Translations under genes and position numbers: made by a program
Notes under the pieces: generated by a model
Told to the model about the DNA's origin: nothing
The model's input: the letters and a program-made list of their open reading frames with translations, nothing else
Database searches by the model: none
Source: Eumeta japonica
Taxonomy: Eukaryota; Arthropoda; Insecta; Lepidoptera; Psychidae
NCBI GenBank assembly: GCA_005406025.1
Contig: BGZK01000097.1
Span: forward strand, 310,001 to 374,000
Direction of reading: 5' to 3'
DNA length: 64,000 nucleotides
Shown: one piece after another, positions 26,262 through 37,192 of the stretch
Layout: the number at the start of each line of letters is the position of its first letter
Position numbering within the stretch: the first letter of the stretch is position 1

Positions 26262-27440
26262 GAATGTCTTATAAACGTTTTCAATTTTTGTTGAGATGTC
26301 TGAGGTTTGATAATATCTCTGATTGAGAGAAAAGACTGATAAATTATAATTTAGCAGAGATAAGATACGTGTAAAATTTTAGAGAACAAGTTTTTAGCTG
26401 CTTATATCCGTGGTGAAAATTGAACTATGGACGAACAATTGGTTGGATTTCGTGGTCGCTTTGGAGGGAAAGTCTACATGCCTAAAAAGCCGAACAAGTA
26501 CGGTATAAAAATCCAAGCCATGAAGGACTCGAAAACATATTATTGTGCAAGTTTGAGGTATGCTCTGGTAGACCGCCAGGTGGAGAGTATCAGACGTCTA
26601 ATTTCCCAGATGACATCGTAAAGTGATTAGTTGAACTCATTAAACGCAGTGACCGTAACATAACAACGGACAATTGGTACACTAGCGTAAAACTGACCAA
26701 GGAGTTGCTAACGCCGAAATATAAATTGATTCTTGTTGGAATAATGAATAAAAGGAAGCCTAATATTCTCTCTGGATTCCTGCCAAACAAAAATAGACCA
26801 CGATTCACTTCACTTTTTGGATTTTCCAATCAAACTATTATGGTATTTTGCGTACCTAAGCCAAAGAAAGCTGTTATTTTACTTTCCACTATGTACAAGG
26901 ATAATGCCAGCTAGAAACTGAAACAACAGCTAACGCTGAGAGACCAGAAAATTAAATAGTTTCATACTATAATACTACCAAAAGTGGTGTTGATTGCAAT
27001 GACCAACTTTGCGCTAGTTATAATACCGGAAGAAGAACAAAAAAATGGCTACTGGCTATATTTTTTCATCTTTTAAACATATCTGGCATCAACGCATTTG
27101 TCATACGCAGAGTGAATACTGATAAGAATATTATTACACAAACAGGACGGATTTTTTTGAAAAATTAGTAGCAGCACTTGTAGAAAGTCACCAAAAGCGT
27201 TGTATTCGTCGTAAGCGGCGTAAAATTTTGGTTTGTGAAAAGGTGGGACTCGTGACCCATCCTGCGCACAAACCGGATCTAGTATTATGTCACTTTCCTA
27301 TTTTCTCAAAGTCAAAGATTTTATTAGCCATGTGACATTTACAGAAACCAACCAATTGAGAAGTGGCTACCCTGTGTTATATCAGACTAGAGACTTTGAT
27401 TATTATTTGCACAATCTTAGTAGCCGCATTTTGTAAGACT
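26262..27440 (+). pseudogene. Decayed piggyBac-like transposase, A1 copy
   Basis: Recognisable in order: FQFLLRCLRF...ISD near 26280; a block at 26427 with DEQLVGFRGRFGGKVYMPKK then KYGIKIQAMKDSKTYY (first catalytic Asp region); ITTDNWYTSVKL near 26665 (second Asp); LILVGIMNKRKPNI near 26725; the SGVDCNDQL signature near 26985; and FFHLLNISGINAFVI near 27065. Frameshifts and stops interrupt it several times, and several of these are shared with the A2 copy. It is a different lineage from the copy at 243-1899. It is not expected to be active. Confidence 0.85.
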
Positions 27441-27444
27441 TAAA

Positions 27445-29040
27445 AGTTGAAATCGGTGTTTGATAATTCAAATTTAGCCAAATAGACTAGATTAGCCAAA
27501 ACGACCACAGTGTGGTTTTAGGACATTCTTTTAAGAGATTTGTGATGTATTAATTTTGTCATCTATCTATATTAATACTTTCTTTTAACTAAAAATTTAG
27601 AATATATTATTCTACGATTACAAATATTTTTGAGAAACCATTGTCAAAAACTGACTCTTAAGGAAAGCCGCAGAAAATCGACTCTTGGACGATATTGCTT
27701 TTCATGAGAGATTCTGCTTCAGGCAGAGCGTGAAAGATACAATTTTTATAAAAGGATATATCTTAAGGATTTTTTTATCACTGTTATAACTACAAAATCT
27801 GTCGATAGTTAATCTAGGATCCTTTGTCCTCTCGTGTATAACTAATGACTGGATGCGTAGACGCTAATATGTATATGCGACACCCTGCTTCTATTTCAGG
27901 TTAACGTTGGCATTCAACGTTAGACCTAACCTTTGTCTACATTGTCTACTGCGTCAAACCGAATCTTTATCTTTCAAAGAATATAGTTAAATATACTCAT
28001 GTGGAAAATTGACACTTAAATCTTTTTTGTACATGAGCATGTTTCTAGTTTTGTGAATGTTTCTTTTCAACTTTTTTCGTTATTTGTTTACGTTATCTGG
28101 TTGTGTTTTAACGATGTAACGATGAGAATATTTTAGACCAGTCGTTCGCAATCATATATGGAATATAAAGAAGATTATATAGGGAACTAGTATGCTCTGA
28201 GTGATCACTGCATTAGCAAACAAAGTGTAGTCGGCAGTGAACAATAAACACGAGCTATAACAATTGTACTACTAGCCTCTTAGTGAATAGGTCGTTTGGA
28301 TTATTTCGTTATGAAATTTAAGTCCACCACCATTGTGAACAAGAATGAAAGCTACTTTTTTTCAGTACAATATAATAGAAGAAGATATATTTCGGGAGAA
28401 ATGGCGCAAACGAATACGGCTGTATGTTGCGAATCCCATTTATTCCTCATGATTTTAAATTTTTTTTTGAGGAATCTAAAATTTCCGATTAGACAATGCA
28501 CATAATATCACGCTAACATGCATAATTTAGTCTGGAATCCTTTAACAGGATCAGTATCGCTGAGCATTTTCACGTTTTATAGGTGCAAATTAGTTCTTTG
28601 TTCATTTGTCAAACATTCCACATTGACATTGTATATAAAGAAGGTTTATAAATCAAGCTGAAACTCCTAGTATGAAAAAATATGGTCGATTCTTTTGATC
28701 CTCTTGATCGATTATGTAAAATATATTACATGAAATCTTGCAATAGAACTTTAACTTTAAGACTTATTCTTCCACTGCCAACCCACATAGTCATTTTTAG
28801 ATTTCAAACCTCACACGATATCTCATTTCACCGTCTTATATAGCATATTTTAGTTTTCCCATCTTCACTTAGACTCAGTGTGTATTTTTTAATAAGTCGA
28901 AGTCTGCATCTTGAGTATTCTTGAGCCATGTGTTGTGAAAACCATAGTATTCATTTAACTTAAAAAATTATAGACAATAAAAGAATGCTCAATAGATTTC
29001 GTTTATTCAACCCTTAATCATCGATCCACATTGTATGATG
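27445..29040. other. 3' flank of the A1 cecropin gene
   Basis: AT-rich DNA shared with A2 (37195-38800) and without recognised coding sequence. AATAAA at 28978-28983 (plus-strand reading) cannot serve the minus-strand gene. A 69-codon plus-strand frame near 28296 is not kept open in A2. Confidence 0.45.
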
Positions 29041-29044
29041 TATC

Positions 29045-30438
29045 TCATCCCAGGGCCTTGGTGTTCGAAAGGACGGCGACGGCGGGCCCCGCGCTGATGA
29101 CGCTGTCCCTCACTCTTCGTCCCATTTTTTCCTGAAATTTTTAAACATCGATTTGATAATACTCTAAGTTCTCTACAAAAATTTGATGTATTTTTAAAAA
29201 CAACACAATTACTATAATTTTGTTACCTTTTTCTTCAGCCCATTTCTAAACATTCATTTTTTGTACTGAAATCGGAATTTAGAATCTATTTTCGATTATG
29301 GATAATGTTTTTTTGTAATATTACTACTACCGTGAGTACTTATTAAGTTGGTGATCCTTCAACACGACTTAAGAAATACTCTCGAGTTGATAATTGTAAG
29401 TACCGTCGAGGTACTGACCTCATCTATTCATCTGATCTAATTCTACAAAGTGCAATATAAAAAGCCTTTCCAAGGATCTTTCTATAGGATTTTTAAAAGA
29501 CAAACGAGCGTGCGAACCACTAGAAAGAAGATGGTCACCGCCGCCCATGCACACCCGCAACCCCAGGAGTTGCGGGTTCATTATCCGATAAATTTTATTT
29601 ATATGCGAAAAACAATACCCATGAATATTTTATGATTACTATCAACATTACTTCATACTAATATTGTAAATGTGAATGTAAGTTTGTTTGTTTCGCTTTC
29701 ACGCCAAAACTACTCAACCGGTTATCATTTCACTTTGTATATATACTCTTTAAGGTATTAGAAGTAACAGGATAATTTTTATTAAAAAAAAATATATCAT
29801 ATACTTTCGTACCATCTATCCTTACAAAGTATAGCGTTTATAATACCTATAATACATATTAGTAAGATCGTCATAAAAAAATACTTAGTTCCAATTTACA
29901 TACATTACACAATATAATTGTTCGAACACTTATAACTGGAGAATAGCTGGACGAATTTTCATTTTTAATTTGCTGGATTTGTCTCCGTCCCAAATAGCAA
30001 AATAATATAAAAACATTGAAAAATTGACAAAAAAATAAAACGCTTTCTATCATCATTGTCACAATTTTCCATCACCACGCGGGTGAAACCGCGGGGCGCA
30101 GCTAGTAATGTATAAAAGGCAATTTTTTTCTGTATCTTTATTGATTTACAAGCGATACTTATTTAAATGTGGCTTCCATTAAAATATATTGGCATTGGAA
30201 AAGAAAAATGAAGTGATAAATTAAACGATGTTGTTTAAAGTATGAATTCACAATACACACTAATTCTGCGCTCATAGGATTTTCAAATACGAAAACTTTG
30301 TTTTCAACAACGAGTGTGATTGAAGTAAACACTTACAATATCTTTGAGGAAGCCCCACCCGGGATTGGGTGCTGCGCTGACGGTAGCCAGGGCCACCGTC
30401 AACAGCACCAGCACGAACGCCACGCTGAAGTACTTCAT
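29045..30438 (-). CDS. Cecropin D / enbocin-like antimicrobial peptide precursor, A1 gene
   Basis: Exon 1 is 30438-30337 (34 codons) and exon 2 is 29131-29045 (28 codons plus TGA), joined in phase 0. The intron starts GTAAGT and ends TTTCAG. The 62-residue product has a signal peptide (MKYFSVAFVLVLLTVALATV, then SA), a short APNP pro-segment of the kind removed stepwise in cecropins, and a mature peptide starting GWGFLKDIEKMGRRVRDS. The hinge SAGPAV and the C-terminal ...TKALG follow. Cecropins are secreted amphipathic helices that disrupt bacterial membranes, made mainly in fat body and haemocytes. RDSVISAGPAV fits the cecropin D/enbocin branch. The C-terminal Gly could be converted to an amide. 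Estimated mature net charge is about +3, low for the family. The start is the ATG after the TATA box and initiator; an in-frame ATG further upstream lies before the promoter and is not used. Confidence 0.92.
29525..29585 (+). repeat. Repeat family Y fragment in the A1 cecropin intron
   Basis: The 'tcaccgccgcccatgcacac' tract with 'ccaggagttgcgg' is a short member of the widespread lepidopteran repeat also seen at 47840-48060 and 57430-57650. The same piece sits at 39270-39325 in A2. Confidence 0.6.
29653..30105 (+). mobile_element. Non-autonomous Helitron-like element in the A1 cecropin intron
   Basis: It begins TCATACTAATATT and ends with a GC-rich hairpin (CCACGCGG, loop GTGAAA, CCGCGGGG with one mismatch) followed by GCGCAG and the terminal CTAG, next to a T. 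These are the 5' TC, 3' hairpin and CTRR end of Helitrons, and this form is common in Lepidoptera. It has no coding capacity, so it would need a helicase in trans. It lies entirely inside the intron and does not touch the splice sites. Confidence 0.72.
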
Positions 30439-30483
30439 GGTCACTGACTGACTGGAGGTGTTTCTCTCGAAGATGCTGCTAGC

Positions 30484-30620
30484 GAATGATGTAGAACCCT
30501 GTTGGTCTCGGCTTTTATATGTCGAATATGACTTATGGCCGGGCGTCCCTGGACGGAAAAACCAAACGAAATAATTATTGAACTGTGTCATTATGAAGAT
30601 GTAAATATGTACGGTTATCT
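30484..30620 (-). promoter_or_regulatory. Promoter of the A1 cecropin gene
   Basis: On the minus strand: AGATAA (30615-30620), a GATA-factor type site; GGGACGCCC-type kappaB-like element (within 30541-30550, plus-strand gggcgtccct); TATAAAAG (30512-30519); and initiator TCATTC (30484-30489) with its A 32 bases from the TATA start. The predicted 5' leader is about 49 bases. GATA plus NF-kappaB sites are the usual arrangement in insect immune genes. The kappaB match is imperfect. Confidence 0.7.
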
Positions 30621-30639
30621 CGTGACCTCTCTTTATTTA

Positions 30640-32030
30640 CTTCGTTAGGTAAAGGGAAATTACATTTATACTTCTTATTATAATTTTTTATTAAATTCTA
30701 CACTACTGTCGGATCCCAAAGGATTCGTTCCTGGTGTCACGTTTAAATGAGATGTAATAGTTTGATTATTCTTTTTTTTTTGGAAAATCTCCAGTATTTT
30801 ATGTTTTCTTGTATGTCCGTATTTATGTAGTATTTTTACTATGAGATTTTTTGAGGTCGCCCCTCAATTGCGATCACTGTGAAAAATATGACTACCGTCA
30901 TTTGGGCTTATTGCTGTAAAGTAACTTACCACCAATGAGGAGATCAGAGGTTATTAAATATAATTAGGCTTTAGTTTCTTGGTGAGAAAAAATGTTGATA
31001 AGGTACTATTTTCCACAGTCAAATGCTGTTCGACAAATTGAGAAAGCAAAGAAGTCATGGTACACGGTTTTATTGTTTTTATCCAAAGAGAAAACATTTA
31101 GTTTGCCAAAATATGTTCGGAAGCGATACAAACTAGCAAAATTAAGGCATAGAAGATACGTAGTACCCAAAGATATTGAGCAGTTCTCTGCGGTACGCGT
31201 GAAGTCATCACGACCTTACTCGAGTGTTTGTTTTGTATTGCTTTATCATTTATTTGTCTTGTTTTTCGAAAACGTTCAGAAGAAACAAAACGTATTTGAG
31301 TTTGTAGAAACGCAATGAAAGTTTGTAACATTTAAAATAATAAAATAAGGTCTTTTGAAAAGACTAGTTTGCGTTACGAGATTTGTATATATATATAAGA
31401 ACAGGAATAATTCATAGGAAGAATGATTTTTGGCAAATAAATTGTAATCAAAATGTATTTGTACCTATGCATAGAGACGAGAAAATGTTTTTGAACCTTT
31501 GTTTAAAGCAAACCATCCGTAACAAGTAGCGTACTCCGTTATGTCTTTTTCTACAAACAATACGTTTTGTTGATTCATTACACATATTGTGTTATAATGT
31601 TCAGTTTACATGATTATAAACACTATAAGTTACACTATTAGGTATAATTATGATCGACCTTACAAATTGGATAATTTTTGATATTTGTGTACTTTATTTA
31701 GATGACTCTATGATGTAACGATGACATAAATGGCTAGAAATGATATTGATTATAGGTTTATCTTTATTACTTGAGACGAAAGTTTACCACTTGATTTCAA
31801 TTTTTAGGTACAGCAATTGACTCATTTGGTTTATTAGGTGGATATTGATTGGCACTTGCTTTGATTTTGATTACTGATACTTTAATTCGTGACATGAATT
31901 AGGTTAATATTGTTTATATATTAATTTTGTAGGGTTTAATTGAGTTGCGTATATATGTAGATACATACATGATTGTAAAAAAGAATTACAATATGAAGCT
32001 AAAGTAGGGAGGAAGCGCCCTTTTCTGATC
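30640..32030. other. Upstream region of the A1 cecropin gene
   Basis: Shared with A2. A plus-strand frame at 30992-31318 (108 codons, basic, with SLPKYVRKRYKLAKLRHRRY) is broken by indels in A2 (40720-41050), so it is probably not a host gene. It may be a relic. The rest is AT-rich. Confidence 0.35.
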
Positions 32031-32037
32031 ATCATTA

Positions 32038-32289
32038 CTAAATAGAAAAACCAAAAGAAAACGTATTCTTTCTCACAGCAATAATTGAAGGAGACAATGC
32101 AGCGGGACGATGTTTATGCACAAAGGCAAAGATAGCCGAGTGCGACCAGGGCATTAGGTTTTGTGAGACACGCGGGCCAGAGAATCCGAAATTAGGACGC
32201 AAGCAATTTCGTTTCGATCGTGGGTCAATCAAAACTGCGACTTTTCTCCTAGCAGTGTCAACACGTGCGGGCTGATTGCAGAAAAACAA
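32038..32289 (-). other. Open frame kept in both A units, function unknown
   Basis: An 83-codon minus-strand frame contains VDTARRKVAVLIDPRSKRNC then LRPNFGFSGPRVSQ. It is open in A1 and in A2 (41781-42032), with differences only near the C-terminus. It is GC-richer than its flanks. There is no signal peptide and no domain I recognise. Conservation may only reflect the recent duplication. It could be an old repeat or a short exon. Confidence 0.25.
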
Positions 32290-32589
32290 ACACTACTAAT
32301 AATTTTTATTACTATATTACCTTTGGTGTGTGCACATTTCTTAATAAACAGTTATCTTAGAGTCTTGCAGTTCATTCGTTTGAATGAGCTCTGGCTCCCG
32401 CCAGCTGTCTCTAATTTTAATAGAAAATTTATTGACCGAGATATTGAATTTTCTCCTTTTGCTTAACCTACTTCGATGAAGGCAAACGAAGCGGAGGGAG
32501 GTGAGCAGGTCTGATAGGTATCAGAACTATTCGTCGAGAGTTACATGGGTTCCAAACCAAACTCGTCCTCGTATTTTAAGCGCGGGAAG

Positions 32590-32665
32590 AGAACTCTCTG
32601 GTATATTTCGTGGAACGTAGCATGTAGCATGTAACGTAGCGTGGAACGTGGAACATAGCACCAAT
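32590..32665. repeat. Short direct repeats of a GTGGAACGTAGC type
   Basis: Units such as 'cgtggaacgtagcatgtagc' and 'gcgtggaacgtggaacatagc' (first 20 bases each) recur in about 60 bases. The same tract is at 42350-42405 in A2. Confidence 0.6.
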
Positions 32666-33243
32666 GCTATTACCTCAAAATTCTACAAGATGGCTCTATA
32701 AAGCAACGTTTATAATTTATTTTATAATGCACTTTTAGTGAATCGATTTTCATGTATAGTCGCAGTATATTGGATGGGGAGTGATATCGATTTTTAATAA
32801 GAATGAGGTTGTTATATTGCCCCTCCGTGCAGCGTATTCATGTACATTGTATTGAACGCGTGCATTTATCTTCATTAATTATTTACGTATGCATTATATT
32901 TAACGCCGATAAGTTAAGCTTTCGATGTATGCGGTGTTTAAGTTTATTGCTATTGTCAGTAATAGTTTAATTTACAGTCATCAACAATAAGCTTTGGTCT
33001 GAGCAATATAGTTTATACATAAATCGTAACCAGTATAAGCAATATCAGTATATGTATATGAATGTCAAAAGGAAATATTTAGAGTTTTGGAGTTTCAAAG
33101 TCTTATTATGTTATATGATTTATGTATTATAAACGAACATGAATAAAAGTATATAAAAGCCGCCAAAATTATAAAGCATGGGTTTATTTACCCCTTTCCT
33201 CACTATTTATATTCCAAGACCGTCGTTTTTGAGGAGTATATTT

Positions 33244-33273
33244 TAGTCGCGCGTCGACTCCTATACGCGACTA
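33244..33273. repeat. 8-base GC-rich hairpin
   Basis: TAGTCGCG and its exact reverse complement CGCGACTA are separated by 14 bases. Identical in A2 at 42987-43016. Confidence 0.7.
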
Positions 33274-33399
33274 GCAATATAACATTAATTACGCTTTCTA
33301 ACTTTGTTTCTCAGGGAAGATTTCAATACAGATAAACTTAAAATAAAAAACTTTAACTAAAGTTTTAGAAATTTACATCGAAAACTTCAGGGCCATCTG

Positions 33400-33724
33400 C
33401 ATAAAGCAGGTGAATTTCCCATTGGCCGCTGGCCTATAGGAACGACATGTACACGCTTTATACAGATAGCAGAGTACAGCCGCCTACCACACCGCCACAG
33501 CAGCGAGGCGCGCCCATTCCGCCTGTCCCTGGGCGGGCCGACCCCCGTCTTTGCATCCACGGCCCTTATAAAGCTAGTTGACAGCATTCATGTGCCACAA
33601 CCGCGCTAAGAGTTATGGGAGTGTGGAGTAAAGCAATAACGGACGAGTTCTCAGGGCAGTAAAAATAAAATACACATCGTTGCGTTTTATTGAGCTTAAC
33701 TTGTACTTGGAGATATGAGTGTTT
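33400..33724 (+). promoter_or_regulatory. Module P1: GC-rich TATA-containing block, truncated
   Basis: GC-rich DNA (33410-33565) is followed by TTATAAAG (33566-33573) and, about 25-30 bases on, a 'cattcatg' that could be an initiator. The same layout is seen in P0 (21481) and P2 (43300). The module is cut at 33724 by the duplication junction. It resembles a promoter for a plus-strand transcript, but no coding exon follows. Confidence 0.4.
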
Positions 33725-34085
33725 ATTTGGTGAGCCCCGCTTAATATATATATATATATATTAATTATTAAACTAAGTAGCGAATCATACAAGACATCCA
33801 CATTCAAAATTTCACAAATATGCATCTCATACTACTTGAGTAAAATGTCTGTGACATTTGGACGGACGGACAGACGTACGGACATGAGGATACGGGTTCC
33901 GTTTCTACAATTATGGCAACAGAATCGTATAAATATTAATTAAAAAAATCTTTTTATTTATTCAAAATCGGTATAAAGACAATATACAAACAATAAACAT
34001 TTTATAATTACTATAAATAAATATTCAATATTGAGAATTAAAAAAGAAATTTTTTATATAAATTTATAGATATGTAAACAGTCAC

Positions 34086-34275
34086 AATTTCTTTGTCCGG
34101 CACGGGATCGGGTACCATGCTCACGGTAGCCGAGTCACCGCCAGCAGCACCGGCGCGAATGCCATGCTGAAGTACTTCATGGTCACTGACTTAGCTGAAG
34201 AATTAGGACGTGCAGCTCTTGAAGACGCTCCTAACGAATGATGTGAACCTCAGTTTGTCTCAACTTGTGTACGTC
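34086..34275 (-). pseudogene. Cecropin exon 1 relic (C2)
   Basis: A2 counterpart of C1. The start codon at 34180 begins MKYFSMAFAPVLL, with the same frame-breaking loss and the same altered donor GTGACT. The relic was dead before the duplication. Confidence 0.82.
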
Positions 34276-34304
34276 GAACTGTCTTCCGTCCACGGCTTTT
34301 CCAG

Positions 34305-35330
34305 CTTAGACATAGAATGATTTCCTTCATCTTATACGTCCCCCTATTGCGATGTTCATCATCGCGATTCCGATCGTTATACCGTTTTCAGGTACAAGAT
34401 ATAGGACGGGATGTCGATTTTGTGCTCGAGGTCAATCTGTCTCACTCCCGTTTCCGTCCGCGGTCCCGGTTGTGATTATTAACCTGGTTTCGATCTAAGA
34501 AGATTGAGGCTAACCGATTAACGTTGCACGGAGGATGCGATTTTTATTGACTTAGGTTAAAAACTTATTGACTTAGGTTAATTTATTTGTAAAGCGATCA
34601 AAAGTTAATATTTTTGATATACTTATTACTTTCTCAGTTCAAATCATTTAAGCAACGCAAGTCCATAAATGAACGAAACGTCTAGTTTTTTTGCGTAAAT
34701 ACATACATACACACTCAGCATGCGCGCACACGCACGCACGCACTCATATGTGCACTCGTACATACACGTTCACAAAAATATACAAAAACAAATAGATATG
34801 GCTTTTAAAGAAATACAAAAATATTTTTTTTTGTTTATGGTTACAATTCAATACATCAAAATCACATATAACATACGTATTATTACGTAATTTACTCAAT
34901 AACATGTTTCGCCTACTTACTAATTTTCGTTAAAATCGACTAAGCCTTTTTTAAGATATAAAAGAACATTAAGACATATAAACAAACAGACAGACATACA
35001 ATAGCGTATTGCTTGAACAATCACATGTTCGTACTGTACACCAATTTTCATCACGATCAGTCAAAACCTTCTTAAGTTATAAAAAGACACACAGAAAGAC
35101 AACTGACAGATACAGAGTAGCCTATCAATTGTGCAATTACATTTTCTTACTACATACCAATTTTCATTACGATCAGTGAATCGTTAAGTTATAAAAGGAC
35201 ATACAGACAGACCCACATTAAATTTCAAAATGGTAGAATTGGGGTCAGTAAGTTGTGAAACAAAAATCCATCACGAAATTTCTTTAAAAAAAATAATATA
35301 CAGGCAGACCCTACAAATTTATATAGTAGT
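34305..35330. repeat. Insertion separating C2 from its promoter
   Basis: Counterpart of 24285-25530, about 200 bases shorter. It includes a CA/CG microsatellite at 34690-34770 that has changed length and base order relative to A1. Confidence 0.6.
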
Positions 35331-35337
35331 ATAATCA

Positions 35338-35434
35338 TGATTCACAGAGGGACACCCCAATCAGATGGGAAAACCAAACTAAATAGTTATTAAAATGTGT
35401 TATTGTGACTATATATAAATACGTACGGTTATCT
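35338..35434 (-). promoter_or_regulatory. Displaced promoter of the decayed cecropin C2
   Basis: 'gagggacaccccaatcagat' with 'gggaaaaccaaac' and the AGATAA site (35429-35434, minus strand), as in C1. Confidence 0.7.
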
Positions 35435-36039
35435 CGTGACCTTTTAGTGGTTTATTTACATTGTTAATACTGACTATTTCTGGATTCTCATTAATAAGAC
35501 AAAATATTTTGTTTTTGTATTTATGATATAGTTATCGTTTCTTGAAGTATATTCTCTGGCTATTTACACATTCTGCATTCTTTGGAAGCATCGCAAAGAA
35601 TAGATGGCCCAGTATTTCTTCCAAAGACGTCTTCGATTGTCTTTGGAAACGCATTCACGGTCGTTTTTGGGTTTGTAAGTTGTACGACTCTAATCTAATA
35701 CTTAATTTTCAGATATATAAAAATGACATCGTACAATGTCCGGACTGTATGGCGGATAGGTCCTCAACTCTATATTTGGGGTCTTCAAGGACTCGTTCAT
35801 TATCGTAGAGAAATGTGTGGACGCGTTGTCGTGGTGAAGGACGATTTTGTAGCGTAGACGATTTTCGCAAAATTTTTGCAGTTACTGTCCTTTGGTTTTC
35901 CAACGAAATTGTAGTGTTATGTGCAGATTTTTAGAAAAACGAAATGATTATTTTCTTACCAATGCCTCGACATTTTTAACTTTTGTCCGCAAATCTTCAA
36001 ATAGAGAAACATAATCTTTTCCTTTCAGGTAAAAAGAAG

Positions 36040-37192
36040 AATGTTTTCAATTTTTGTTGAGATGTCTGAGGTTTGATAATATCTCTGATTGAGAGAAAAG
36101 GCTGAAAAATTATAATTTTGCAGCGACAAGATTGTGAAAAATTTTAGAGAACAAGTTTTTAGCTGCTTATACCCGTGATGAAAATTTAACTACGGATGAA
36201 CAATTGGTTCGATTTCGTGGTCGCTTTAGAGGGAAAGTCTACATGCCTAAAAAGCCGAACAAGTACGGTATAAAAATCCAAGCCATGAAGGACTCGAAAA
36301 CATATTATTGTGCAAGTTTGAGGTATACTCTGGTAGATCGCCAGGTGGAGAGTATCAGACGTCTAATTTCCCAGATGACATCGTAAAGTGATCAGTTGAG
36401 CCCATTAAATGCAGTGGCCGTAACATAACAACGGACAATTGGTACACTAGCGTCAAACTGGCCAAGGAGTTGCTAACGTCCAAATATGAATTGATTCTTG
36501 TTGGAATAATGAACAAAAGGAAGCCTAATATTCCCTCTGAATTCCTGCCAAAACAAAAATAGACCACGATTCACTTCACTTTTTGGATTTTCCAATCAAA
36601 TTATTATGGTATTTTGCGTACCTAAGCCAAAGAAAGCTGTTATTTTACTTTCCACTATGTACAAGGATAATACCAGCTAGAAACTGAAACAACAGCTAAC
36701 CTGAGAGACCAGAAAATTAAATAGTTTCATATTATAATACTACCAAAAGTGGTGTAGATTGTAATGACCAACTTTGCAGTAATTATAATGTTGGCAGAAG
36801 GACAAAAAGATGGCCACTGGCTGTATTTTTTCATCTTTTAAACATATCTGGCATCAACGCATTTGTCATACACAGAGCGAATACTGATAAAAATATTACA
36901 CATACAAGATGGATATTTTTTTGGAAAAATGAGTAGCAGCACTTGTAGAAAGTCACCAAAAGCGTTGTATTCGTCGTAAGCGGCGTAAAATCTTGGTTTG
37001 TGAAAAGGTGACCCATCCTGCGCACAAACCGGATCTAGTACTATGTCACTTTCCTATTTCTTCAAAAGACAAAGATTTTATTAGCGATGTGACATTTACA
37101 GAAACCAACCAATTGAGAAGTGGCTACCCTGTGTTATATCAGACTCGAGACTTTGATCGTTATTTGCACAATCTTAGTAGCCGCACTTTGTA
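36040..37192 (+). pseudogene. Decayed piggyBac-like transposase, A2 copy
   Basis: Same order of blocks as the A1 copy: FRGRFRGKVYMPKK at 36204, the second-Asp block TTDNWYTSVKL near 36430, the SGVDCNDQL region near 36755, and the C-terminal block with THPAHKPDLVLCHF near 37010. It shares the stop after SQMTS with A1 and has private frameshifts as well. Confidence 0.83.

Larger units (their letters stand above)
23769..33724. repeat. Segmental tandem duplication, unit A1
   Basis: About 9.96 kb, matching A2 (33725-43458) along its whole length with scattered substitutions and small indels. It contains the decayed cecropin gene C1, a piggyBac relic, an intact cecropin gene with an intronic Helitron, and a truncated module P1 at its right end. 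The shared disabling changes in both piggyBac copies show that these were dead before the duplication. Confidence 0.93.

Noticed and set aside
26590..26829. Minus-strand 79-codon frame opposite the piggyBac copy
   Set aside because: Shadow of the transposase relic on the other strand.
30439..30591. N-terminal extension of the cecropin frame starting MTQFNNYFVWFF
   Set aside because: The upstream ATG lies before the TATA box and initiator, so this part would not be in the transcript. The internal MKYFS start gives a perfect signal peptide.
33387..33587. 66-codon minus-strand frame in module P1
   Set aside because: Broken by several single-base differences in P2 and has no recognisable domain; it reflects GC-rich DNA.
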